Part shown: piece after piece, positions 52,714 to 60,836 of the stretch
Position numbering within the stretch: position 1 is the stretch's first letter
Layout of the letters: each line of letters begins with the position of its first letter
Assembly (NCBI RefSeq): GCF_041431135.1
Contig: NZ_CP107799.1
Location: forward strand, 2,356,001-2,420,000
Direction: 5' to 3'
DNA from: Streptomyces sp. NBC_00554
GTDB taxonomy: Bacteria > Actinomycetota > Actinomycetes > Streptomycetales > Streptomycetaceae
Length of the DNA stretch: 64,000 bases
The notes under the pieces: model-generated
What the model saw: only the letters and a program-made list of their open reading frames with translations
Database searches by the model: none
Told to the model about the DNA's origin: nothing
Made by a program: the position numbers and the translations under genes

Positions 52714-52849
52714 GGTGCGCCCTGCCTGGTCGGCGAACGGGCGGACTCCTCCGCTGCCGCTGCCGCGCGGGCAGGACGCCCCGTTCTTCGACACAACTAC
52801 CAGGCCACCGAGCGTATTCGGCATGTCATCACGAGGTGAAGCCCAGTGA
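52697..52849 (+). CDS. Possible 50-residue translationally coupled ORF
   Basis: Begins at an ATG inside the last codons of the VWA gene (17-nt overlap), and its TGA overlaps the GTG start of the tubulin-like gene by 4 nt. That end-to-end overlap on both sides is what real genes in coupled operons show. The product is Pro/Thr/Arg-rich with no domain (SEVRPAWSANGRTPPLPLPR, then SVFGMSSRGEAQ). Without it the gap would be an unusual 132 bases in a tight operon. It could also be only a coupling leader. Confidence 0.45.
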   Translation: MTTTSEVRPAWSANGRTPPLPLPRGQDAPFFDTTTRPPSVFGMSSRGEAQ

Positions 52850-55800
52850 AGATCTATCAGCCGATGCTCTTCGTCGGCCTCGGTGGCACCGGGTGCCTGA
52901 TCGGGGCGGAGTTGGAGAACCGTCTGCGTGAGGCGCTGTGCGGACCGGACGGTAGCGCGCTGTTACCTGTGCTGCGGGGCCGGCAGTTGCTGCCGTACCA
53001 GCTGCCGGACTGCGTGCAGTTCGTGTACGCCGACCTCAACGAGGCCGAGCTGAACCGGCTGCCCCACATGCGCGCGGACGGCCCGCTCAAGGCCGCGTAC
53101 AGCAGGACGTCGCGGGCCACGTTCGGGCTGCTGCCGCGTTTCGATTCCTACCCCGAGGTTGCCCGGAGCCTGCGGACCAATCTGCCGGGGCCGCTGTGCC
53201 GGTGGCTCCCGCCACGCACCGGAGAACCGCGAATCGCACCGCTGATCCGGGGGGCCGGGCAGCTGCCGACGGTGGGGCGGTCAGCGCTGTTCGAGACATT
53301 CCGCAGTGGCCTGAGTCCGGCGCTGGAGCCGTTGCGGGAGGCGATCTCGCTGATCAGCAAGTCCGGCGGGGATCTGACGTCCCTGGGCGGGACACTGGCC
53401 GACAGCTGCGACGTGTTCGTGGCGTTCTCCGTGGCGGGCGGCACCGGTTCGGGCATCTTCTACGACTATCTCCATCTGATCGGGCAGGCCTTCGAAGAGG
53501 CCCGCTACCGGGTCAAGATCTATCCCCTGGTCCTGATGCCCTCTGCCTTTGACGACGGCCGGGGCGGCGGACGCGCCGCACGGCTCAACGCCGGCCGTTC
53601 CCTGGTGGATCTGTTCCGCCTGGTGGACGACCAGAACGCGCCCGACGCCGACGACAGCCTGGACGACGTGGGAGTACAGGCACAATTACGACTGGAGTAC
53701 CCGGGAGGGCGGGCGCTGCGACTGCGACCGTCCACCGCGCAGACCGCGTTCCTGTTCAGCCGCACGTCCGGAATCGAGCGCGAGGACCTGCACCGAAGCG
53801 TGGTGTCTCTGGTGATGTCGCTGCTGGGCACCGAACTGGGCGACGACGACGGGCGGGTACACGACAGCGACCACCTCTACCAGTCGTTCGCCGACTCGTT
53901 CATCAACACGAATGTGGAACGGGCCGCAGTAGCGCCCACCGGCATCGGCCACCGCGGGGTATCGACCAGTCTGGTGGCCTCCATGACGGTGCCGGTCGAC
54001 GAGCTTGCCGAACTCCTTGCCTCCCGGCTGCAGGCCACCGCACTACGGCTGCAGAGCTCCGCCGCACGACCGTCGGACGGCTCCAGGCGCGAACTCGTCC
54101 GCGACCTCTTCACGACCTCCAACATCGACCCGCTGTGGAGCCGGGCCGGCCTGCCGTTCAACGAGCCGCGCCCCGTCACCGGCGCACGCGCGATCCTCGA
54201 CACGCTGGCCACCCGCCAGGCCGCGATGGAGGATGCCCTGGGCGACCTGGACCGCCAGCTGCGCCAGCAGGTCGCCGAACTCGCCACCGGCTTCGACCCG
54301 GTGCGTGGCGTACGCCAGCTGCTGGGCCGGTGCGATCTGCTGGAGGTCCACAGAGTCGTCCTGGGCGACCCGGGCGCCCGGGACCGGCTGGAGCGGGTCG
54401 GCTTCGCAGGCCTGTTGGAGAGCCGCCGCCGCGAACCCGAGCGCCCACCGGGGCTGACGACCGGCCCTCCGTCGTCCCAGGGCGTCCGGGACCGCATGGG
54501 CGGGCTGGTCAAGGCCAAGTGGACCGATCCGGAGGTGACCGCTGTCCTGGCCCAGCAGGACACCTGGTACCAGTGGGAGTCCCGGCGCACCTGGCACCGT
54601 CACTGGGCCGATCACGCGCTGCGCTGGGACCGTACGCTGGCCGGGCTCAAAGCCGAGCTCAACGCACTGGTGGCCGCCTTCCGCGAGCAGGCCGACGACG
54701 AGCACACCTCGTTCACCCAGCGCGCGCGGCATCTGTACCGGCCGCGTACCGGCGTCTCGTACCTGCTGCCCGCGCAGAGCGATCTGGCGTCGTTCTACGA
54801 CTCGGTGGTGCAGCGACTGCTGATTTCCGAAGGGCTGCGGGAGACCGACGACGAACACGCCCTGCTGGGAAGACTGGTGAACGCCGAGCAGTGGCGGGCC
54901 GCCTTCGGTGAGGCGCGTACCGACCCCCGGCGCGCGGTCGGGGTGGTCAAGGAGCATCTCCAACACCGGGTCAAGCGGCTGTTCGTGGAATCCGGCAGCC
55001 TGGAGGAGCGGCCGCTGCTGCCGCGGCTGGGCACGCTGCTGGCCGCGGCAGCGGCCGGGGGCGGAGGGCAGGTCGGCGAGGACGCACTGGAACAGTGCCG
55101 GCACAAGCTTGCCTCGCTACTGCCAGTGGGATTCTCCCCGGAAGGCAGCGGCCGGCTGAAAGTGCTCATCGTGTATCCGGCGACGCCTTCGGACGCGACC
55201 GTGCGCAAGTTCCTCGAACGGGAGATGCGGCTGCCCCGCGACAACGAGCGGGAGATCGAGTTCCGGCCGGTGTCGACGGAGTCGATCACGGTGGTGCTGT
55301 TCCGCAGCTCGATGAGCCTGACCGAGGTGCCGGAAGTGCGAGGGACACTGACCCTGTGGGCGGAGGCACTCGCGTCCGAGCAGCCCGGTGACCACCTGAG
55401 GTGGCGTCAGCGGCTGGGCTACGAGTACGACTTCCTGATGGGCACCGAGCAGGACCGGCGGCACATACTGCACAGACTGCTGTGCGCGATGTGGAACGAC
55501 CAGTTCCAGGTCTTCGGGGACGTCACCAGCCCCCGGCAGATCCGCATCGGACTACAGGACCGCGACTCGGCTGCCATGGTCTGCCCGTTGGACGTGCCCG
55601 GCGGGGGGATGTCCAGCTGGGGCAGTCTCCTGCGCGCGTACGAGTCCTGGACGCTGGCCGAGGACAGCGGCGGCATCCGCAACGCCTTCTGCGAACAGCT
55701 CATGGCGACCACTCCATACGGTCTGGAGGCCGCGCCGGTGCCACCGCACGGGCTGTTCCGCACGCTGGTGCACGAGGTGGCACCGCGGCAGAGCAAGTTG

Positions 55801-56085
55801 CTGCGTCATACGGAGGACCGGACGGACGGGCGGCGGACGGCCGGGTACACCGACCTGGCGGCGTTCTGGAACGAGACCCTGCCCGGTGCGCTCGATCTGC
55901 CGTTCCCCCGGGCGCACCGGATGTCCGGCTGGACGTTGCGCAAGCTCGACCAGTCCTTCCCGTCCGCCCCGGACACGTACCCGCCCACGGTGCACGACCG
56001 GCGCTTCGGCACCGGCGGCGCCGATCCCGCCGGAGGCCCCAAAAGTCCCCCAGGTCCTCAGAGTTCCCAGAGGGAGGAGCAATGA
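52846..56085 (+). CDS. Large tubulin/FtsZ-like protein (Tubulin_2 type)
   Basis: 1079 residues from the GTG at 52846, GAGGTGA six bases upstream. The N-terminus reads MLFVGLGGTGCLIGAELENRL, the glycine-rich first loop of the tubulin fold. About residues 190-210 (VAFSVAGGTGSGIFYDYLHL) carry the tubulin signature GGTGSG that binds the nucleotide phosphates. The FtsZ-like core of about 450 residues is followed by some 600 residues of largely helical sequence with no recognised domain. Family members are three times the size of FtsZ and are not division proteins. Two in-frame TTA codons (codons 40 and 281) predict bldA dependence. Overlaps the next gene by ATGA. Confidence 0.85.
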   Translation: MKIYQPMLFVGLGGTGCLIGAELENRLREALCGPDGSALLPVLRGRQLLPYQLPDCVQFVYADLNEAELNRLPHMRADGPLKAAYSRTSRATFGLLPRFDSYPEVARSLRTNLPGPLCRWLPPRTGEPRIAPLIRGAGQLPTVGRSALFETFRSGLSPALEPLREAISLISKSGGDLTSLGGTLADSCDVFVAFSVAGGTGSGIFYDYLHLIGQAFEEARYRVKIYPLVLMPSAFDDGRGGGRAARLNAGRSLVDLFRLVDDQNAPDADDSLDDVGVQAQLRLEYPGGRALRLRPSTAQTAFLFSRTSGIEREDLHRSVVSLVMSLLGTELGDDDGRVHDSDHLYQSFADSFINTNVERAAVAPTGIGHRGVSTSLVASMTVPVDELAELLASRLQATALRLQSSAARPSDGSRRELVRDLFTTSNIDPLWSRAGLPFNEPRPVTGARAILDTLATRQAAMEDALGDLDRQLRQQVAELATGFDPVRGVRQLLGRCDLLEVHRVVLGDPGARDRLERVGFAGLLESRRREPERPPGLTTGPPSSQGVRDRMGGLVKAKWTDPEVTAVLAQQDTWYQWESRRTWHRHWADHALRWDRTLAGLKAELNALVAAFREQADDEHTSFTQRARHLYRPRTGVSYLLPAQSDLASFYDSVVQRLLISEGLRETDDEHALLGRLVNAEQWRAAFGEARTDPRRAVGVVKEHLQHRVKRLFVESGSLEERPLLPRLGTLLAAAAAGGGGQVGEDALEQCRHKLASLLPVGFSPEGSGRLKVLIVYPATPSDATVRKFLEREMRLPRDNEREIEFRPVSTESITVVLFRSSMSLTEVPEVRGTLTLWAEALASEQPGDHLRWRQRLGYEYDFLMGTEQDRRHILHRLLCAMWNDQFQVFGDVTSPRQIRIGLQDRDSAAMVCPLDVPGGGMSSWGSLLRAYESWTLAEDSGGIRNAFCEQLMATTPYGLEAAPVPPHGLFRTLVHEVAPRQSKLLRHTEDRTDGRRTAGYTDLAAFWNETLPGALDLPFPRAHRMSGWTLRKLDQSFPSAPDTYPPTVHDRRFGTGGADPAGGPKSPPGPQSSQREEQ

Positions 56086-58577
56086 GCGGCCCGAGCGGCG
56101 ACAAACTCGTCGTCTGCCTCGACCTGCGCCATGAACTGGCCGAGGTGATGGACCCGCAGACGCTGGACGAGCGTTTCCGGGACGCGATGCGTGAGGCGCA
56201 CTTACGGTCCGCGGATGTCTCCCGTGTGCTGGTCATCGACACCGCCGCGGCCCTGCTGTCCCACCATGCGGCGTACGAACGACTCTGCTCGAAGTCCCTG
56301 GTGTCCACGGTGCTGTGTCTGGCCGTGGGACCGGCGCCGGGGCCGGAGGAGCATGTACTGAGCCTGCCCGCGCAGTTGCGGTCCCCGGTGGCGGCCACGC
56401 TGTGGATCGGGGATGTACGGGGCGTCGGCTGGCGGCCGGGGCAGGCCCCTTCGCTAGCGCTGACCGACACCGACCTCGCGGCGGACGACATCGCCGGCCT
56501 GGAGCCGCTGATCGAACTCCTGCAAGTGGCCGAGGTGTTCGACGGAGCGGTGGCGACGCTCGGCGAACTGCCGTCGGCAGTGGCCAGCCCCGCACTGCGG
56601 TTGCTCGTGCATGAGGTGCCCGAAGAGGATCTCATGCGTGCCCAGCTGCAGGCCCTGGACGCCTGCGTTTCACCTCCCGACGACCTACGCGCCGGGCCCG
56701 CGCCGGGCGGGACGCTCGGCGTGCTCGCCGGATACGCCGAGCCCGAGGACCTGTCGGTGGCCGACTGCCTGCCGGAGAGCAGCCTACTGCGGCAGGCCCA
56801 CTGGCACAGCGTGCAGCGGCTCAGCGAGGCGGACGACGGCCTGAACCGGCTGGCGAGCTGGCGTGGGCTGCTGCGCTTGGAGGATCCGGCCGCCGGGGTG
56901 GTCGAGTCGCTGCGCGAAGCCGGACACTCGCTGGCCGACTACCGAGACTCCATCGAGCAGACCTTCGAGTGGGTGGACGGCCGGGCTGGGCTCAATGCCG
57001 ACGGCCGCGACCATCTGACGCAGATGGGCATCCAGCTACCGCATGTGCCCGGCACTCGCCCCGACGAAGTAGGGAACGAGCTTCGCCGGCAGGTGATGCT
57101 TCGACTGGAGCGTCGTCACCCGCTGCCCGAGATCGTGTCCTGGCTACGGGACTTCGCCGGACGTTCGGCGCCCACCGGCAGCGCGGCCCAGATCGACCGA
57201 CTGCACCGTGTCTGTCCCGACTCCCTGCTGGACACGCTGGTGGAACCGCCGCCCCCGGTGGTGGGCAACAACGTGGTACGCCCGGGGCTGTGGGGGTTCG
57301 CCGCCGCGCTGCTGGCCGCGGTGAGCCCGCTGGGCATATGGGGGGCGGGGCTGGTGCTGCTGTTACTGATGGCGGGGACGGTCCGTACGGCGGGATCGGT
57401 CCGGCGGGTGCCGTGGGTGGTCGCCTTCGCGCTGGCGGGGGCCTGGGCGGTCGGCAGCGCCGCGGGCCTGGCCCTGCGCGCGAGCGGCCTGCCCGCCTGG
57501 GCCGGCGCCCCGCTCATGGTGCTGGCCCTGCTCGCGGTGGCGCTGTCCGCCCACTCCCTCTGGACGGCGACCGTGCGGGACTGGCGGGCGGACACCGGCC
57601 TCAGCGAGGCCGTCGCGGCTGCCGAGCACCTCGGGGACGTCCTTGACCAGGGCGTACTGGGGCACTGGCTGCTGGCCGACGCCAGGGCCGGAGCATCCGA
57701 CCAGGCCAAAGCCCTGGCCCACCTGGTGCAGACGGTCTGCGGCACGCTGGCTGAGTTCGCCGAGCAACTCGGACGTCGGGCCCGCCCTGCCTGGCCCGCC
57801 GCCCCCGGCGGAACCGGGCGCGCGGGGCCGGCCGGCCAACGCGGTGGCAGCACGTTCGCGGTGGAGTACGTGGGCCAGGCCGGGCAGGCCTTGCAGGTCA
57901 CGCTGGCCGGGGACATCACCGATCTGGTGGCCGAGGTGCTCTCCCCGTACTGGCATGTGGTGCTGCGCGACCCGTCCAGCGCCGCGTCGCTGCCGGTGGT
58001 GGCCCGCACCGATGAACTGGTCCACGAGTACCAGCAGCAGTTGGCCCGCGTCGGCACCACGCCCGCTCCGCCGTTCGCGCTGGTGCCTGCCAACCGGCCG
58101 GATCCTGCCACCCTGGTCGGGGTGGACCTGAACCGCATCGTGGACGTGCTGCTGCCGGACAGCCGCGGCGAAGCCCTCCAGCTGTGCTCCCCGGACCAGT
58201 TGCGCATGCTCGACCGGACCCCGGCCGCGGCCCGCAGCTTCGGATTCGTACCGCAGGCAGTGCAGGGTGCGTTCTGGAAGACGGTGGAGGACCAGCCGGG
58301 CGCCACGGGCGCCCGGCATGGGCAGGACGGCGAGGGTGGCGGCGTGGACGAGGAGCGGCCGGGCCCCAGTTGGCCGGCGGCCCGGTCGTCGGCGTCGATG
58401 TCGGCGCAGCTGCCGGAGATCGTCTGGACGGCATCGGGACGGTTCGCCGGACTGCTGCGACTGGTGCCGCTGTCGTCGGGCGCCGTCCGCTCGGTGTGGC
58501 CCGAGGAGGCCGTCGAGACCGCACGGGAGACCTCCTCGCCCCCGTCGGCGTCCCGCACGCCGGGTGAGACCGGGTGA
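56082..58577 (+). CDS. Multi-pass membrane protein of the tubulin-like/GTPase cluster
   Basis: 831 residues. The ATG at 56082 overlaps the upstream stop, with GGGAGGAG before it. Residues 1-395 are soluble and helical-rich. About three to four membrane helices cluster between 402 and 500 (LWGFAAALLAAVSPLGIWGAG, VVAFALAGAWAVGSAAGLAL, APLMVLALLAVALSAHSLW), followed by a 330-residue soluble C-terminal part with a Gly/Ala-rich linker near 580. No known domain recognised. The first 60 residues (DKLVVCLDLRHELAEVM) look like a compact alpha/beta unit. TTA codons at positions 41 and 428. Likely the membrane platform for the tubulin-like protein. Confidence 0.75.
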   Translation: MSGPSGDKLVVCLDLRHELAEVMDPQTLDERFRDAMREAHLRSADVSRVLVIDTAAALLSHHAAYERLCSKSLVSTVLCLAVGPAPGPEEHVLSLPAQLRSPVAATLWIGDVRGVGWRPGQAPSLALTDTDLAADDIAGLEPLIELLQVAEVFDGAVATLGELPSAVASPALRLLVHEVPEEDLMRAQLQALDACVSPPDDLRAGPAPGGTLGVLAGYAEPEDLSVADCLPESSLLRQAHWHSVQRLSEADDGLNRLASWRGLLRLEDPAAGVVESLREAGHSLADYRDSIEQTFEWVDGRAGLNADGRDHLTQMGIQLPHVPGTRPDEVGNELRRQVMLRLERRHPLPEIVSWLRDFAGRSAPTGSAAQIDRLHRVCPDSLLDTLVEPPPPVVGNNVVRPGLWGFAAALLAAVSPLGIWGAGLVLLLLMAGTVRTAGSVRRVPWVVAFALAGAWAVGSAAGLALRASGLPAWAGAPLMVLALLAVALSAHSLWTATVRDWRADTGLSEAVAAAEHLGDVLDQGVLGHWLLADARAGASDQAKALAHLVQTVCGTLAEFAEQLGRRARPAWPAAPGGTGRAGPAGQRGGSTFAVEYVGQAGQALQVTLAGDITDLVAEVLSPYWHVVLRDPSSAASLPVVARTDELVHEYQQQLARVGTTPAPPFALVPANRPDPATLVGVDLNRIVDVLLPDSRGEALQLCSPDQLRMLDRTPAAARSFGFVPQAVQGAFWKTVEDQPGATGARHGQDGEGGGVDEERPGPSWPAARSSASMSAQLPEIVWTASGRFAGLLRLVPLSSGAVRSVWPEEAVETARETSSPPSASRTPGETG

Positions 58578-58637
58578 GGCGGCGAAGGACACGGAAAGGT
58601 TGGCCGGAGCGCTGAAGGGTTTGCGGAGAGTGGCCGA

Positions 58638-59684
58638 ATGAACGAGACGCTTGCCTTTGTCGACTCCTCCGGCATGCCTGAGCGCGTCCGGATACTCGAC
58701 ATCGGCGCGGACGAACCCCACCAGCCGGGTTCCGGGTTCCGCACCCGGGTCGTGCGCCTGGAGGACGGGCGTCGGATGCTGCAACGGCGGCTGCTGCCCG
58801 CTCATGCTCTCCGCGCGGAGAGCCTGGACGTGCTGGAGGCGGAGATCCGCGCCGGCCTCACCCTGATCCGGGCCTTCCGCGAGGTGCTGTACCCGCCGGA
58901 GTTCACCCGGCTCGCCGGGTACGCCATCGAGGTGGAGGCGCCGTTCCTGCTCCTTGATCTGCTGCGGGAAGGGCAGCCCATGGCCGAGATCGCCCGGGGT
59001 CTGGTGCTGTCGACGGAACAGAAGAAGTTCGAGAGCAGCCTCTTCCGGGCACTGCGGCTGCTGGAGTGGGCGGGCCTGGTACACCGTTCGATCAGTCCGG
59101 CGACCGTACGCTGGGACGGTGCTCGCGTGCAGCTGACCAATCTTGGCTCGGCCGACCGGGCGGGCCGACCCCGGCAGCGGCTCGGCGCCCTGCCGTGGGC
59201 CTCGCCCGAGCAGCGCGAGGGTATCGGCACCATCGACCACCGCGACGACATCTGGAGCGCCGGTCAACTGGTGTACTTCGTCGCCAACTCCCGTGAGTCG
59301 AGCGGCAGTCGGATGCCGCCGCTGGCCGGACCGGTTCGCGACGACCTGCTCAGGAACGTCTTCGCCGAACACGCCGGGCAGCGTCCGGACGCAAGAACGA
59401 TGTTGCGGCGGATCGCCGCCCCGGACCCCTGGGACGACCTGGGCCGTCCGGCGGACCCGCTCCAGGCGGGCCGCAAGCACTTCGCCGAACTTCTGGCCGA
59501 CAAGGGCCCGCTGGCCTGGCCCATACCGTCCGCCGTCCGGCAGCCGGACCCGCCCGAGGCCGCCGCACCCCCCAGGGCGGATGGCGAGCACGAGCCCGGC
59601 ACGGCCTGGCCACGGCGCCGGCCCCGCGCCGGCGGGACGGGCCGATGGGGAACGAGTCACCGCAGGGCAGAGGAAGGCGGATAG
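58638..59684 (+). CDS. Protein kinase-like fold, probable pseudokinase
   Basis: 348 residues, GGAG nine bases upstream of the ATG. The C-lobe of a Ser/Thr kinase is recognisable: LVHRSISPATVRWDGARVQLTNLGSADR followed by LPWASPEQREG and DDIWSAGQLVYFV. The catalytic HRDxKxxN has become HRSISPATV (His148, Arg149, Ser150), so Asp, Lys and Asn are all gone, and DFG reads NLG. The N-lobe lacks an obvious VAIK lysine. It should not phosphorylate by the normal mechanism and may be a scaffold or nucleotide sensor. The tail is Pro/Arg-rich. Its stop overlaps the GTPase start by one base (TAGTG). Confidence 0.78.
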   Translation: MNETLAFVDSSGMPERVRILDIGADEPHQPGSGFRTRVVRLEDGRRMLQRRLLPAHALRAESLDVLEAEIRAGLTLIRAFREVLYPPEFTRLAGYAIEVEAPFLLLDLLREGQPMAEIARGLVLSTEQKKFESSLFRALRLLEWAGLVHRSISPATVRWDGARVQLTNLGSADRAGRPRQRLGALPWASPEQREGIGTIDHRDDIWSAGQLVYFVANSRESSGSRMPPLAGPVRDDLLRNVFAEHAGQRPDARTMLRRIAAPDPWDDLGRPADPLQAGRKHFAELLADKGPLAWPIPSAVRQPDPPEAAAPPRADGEHEPGTAWPRRRPRAGGTGRWGTSHRRAEEGG

Positions 59685-60832
59685 TGGACTACGGAATGCC
59701 GGACGAGCAGTCACGACAGCCGGTGCGCTGCCCCAGCTGCCTGGAGGAGCTGTACTTCGACGAGCGGCGGCTCTACCTCACCGATCCCCAGACCGACAAG
59801 CCCCAACTGTGGGACCCCGCCACCGAGCCGAACGCTGTCCGGCGGCAGGACCAGATGAACCGGGCTTTCCTGAAGTGCCCCAACGAGAGTACCCAGGCGC
59901 ACTTCCTGCCCGTGCCCTACCTGGTCTTCGGCCCACCGCTCACCATCGCCTTCGTCGGTCAGTCCGGCACCGGCAAGACCCATCTGCTGGCCGCGATGAT
60001 GGCCGAGATCGGCCGCGGTGGCCTGGACTCCCTGGGCATCCGCTGCCGTTCGGTCAACACCTCCCAGCATCACGCCTTTCTGGCTCGCGCGGTCAACGAA
60101 CTGGAAGCGGGGCGGGTGCTGCCCGCCACCAGTGCCACGGACTTCGTGGAGTTCACCGACGCACTGCTGGTCACGGTCAACGGGCGGACCCGGCCGGTGG
60201 CCTTCTTCGACATCGCCGGGGAGTCGCTGCAACTCCCCGGCAAAGTCACCGAGTTCCTCCTCGGCGTGGACGCGTTGATCTTCGTCGTCGACGCACTGCG
60301 GGCGCTGCGCCTGAAGCAGCTGATCCCGGCCCGGGAGACCGCTGGCGTCCCCCAGCGGCAGGCGGGTATCGCCGACCCCACCTTCTCCGCCGTCCTGGAC
60401 CGGCTGCCGCGCCCCAGGGATCTGTGCGAGGTGCCGACTGCAATCGTGCTGAACAAGTGCGATGTCCTGCGCTTCGAACCCCCCATCGATCACTGGCTGC
60501 GTGAGGACGGCCGCATCGAGGGCACTCCCGACCCCGCGCAGACCTACCGGGAGAGCCAGGACGTCTACGCTTTTCTGACGCATCATCAGGCGACCCCATG
60601 GTTGCGGCCGTTCATGGAGTGCCGACGCTGCACTCTGCACTTCGTCTCGGCCACCGGCATGTCACCCGCCGCCCCGCCCGTCGCCAACGGGCACCCGGTG
60701 GCCACCGGAACGCCCACCGCCTTCGCCGGAGGCATCCGGCCCCGCCGGGTCCTCGGCCCGCTTCTATCCGTGTTCCAGATGTGCGGTCTCCTGGACTCGC
60801 CGGGGCCGACTCCCCGGCTCAGGGAGGTGTGA
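59684..60832 (+). CDS. P-loop GTPase of the conflict-system type (DO-GTPase2-like)
   Basis: 382 residues from the GTG at 59684, with GGAAGG upstream; an ATG 13 codons earlier is unlikely. N-terminal cysteine-bearing region RCPSCLEELYFD...FLKCPN resembles a zinc knuckle lacking one ligand. All G motifs are visible: G1 GQSGTGKTH (about 91-99), G3 FFDIAGE, G4 NKCD (about 256-259) and G5 SATG. It is therefore a true TRAFAC-type GTPase, not merely an ATPase. CRRC near residue 310 could complete a metal site. It sits between the pseudokinase and the GAP1-like gene, the pairing described for GTPase-centred conflict systems. Confidence 0.8.
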   Translation: MDYGMPDEQSRQPVRCPSCLEELYFDERRLYLTDPQTDKPQLWDPATEPNAVRRQDQMNRAFLKCPNESTQAHFLPVPYLVFGPPLTIAFVGQSGTGKTHLLAAMMAEIGRGGLDSLGIRCRSVNTSQHHAFLARAVNELEAGRVLPATSATDFVEFTDALLVTVNGRTRPVAFFDIAGESLQLPGKVTEFLLGVDALIFVVDALRALRLKQLIPARETAGVPQRQAGIADPTFSAVLDRLPRPRDLCEVPTAIVLNKCDVLRFEPPIDHWLREDGRIEGTPDPAQTYRESQDVYAFLTHHQATPWLRPFMECRRCTLHFVSATGMSPAAPPVANGHPVATGTPTAFAGGIRPRRVLGPLLSVFQMCGLLDSPGPTPRLREV

Positions 60833-60836
60833 GGCC

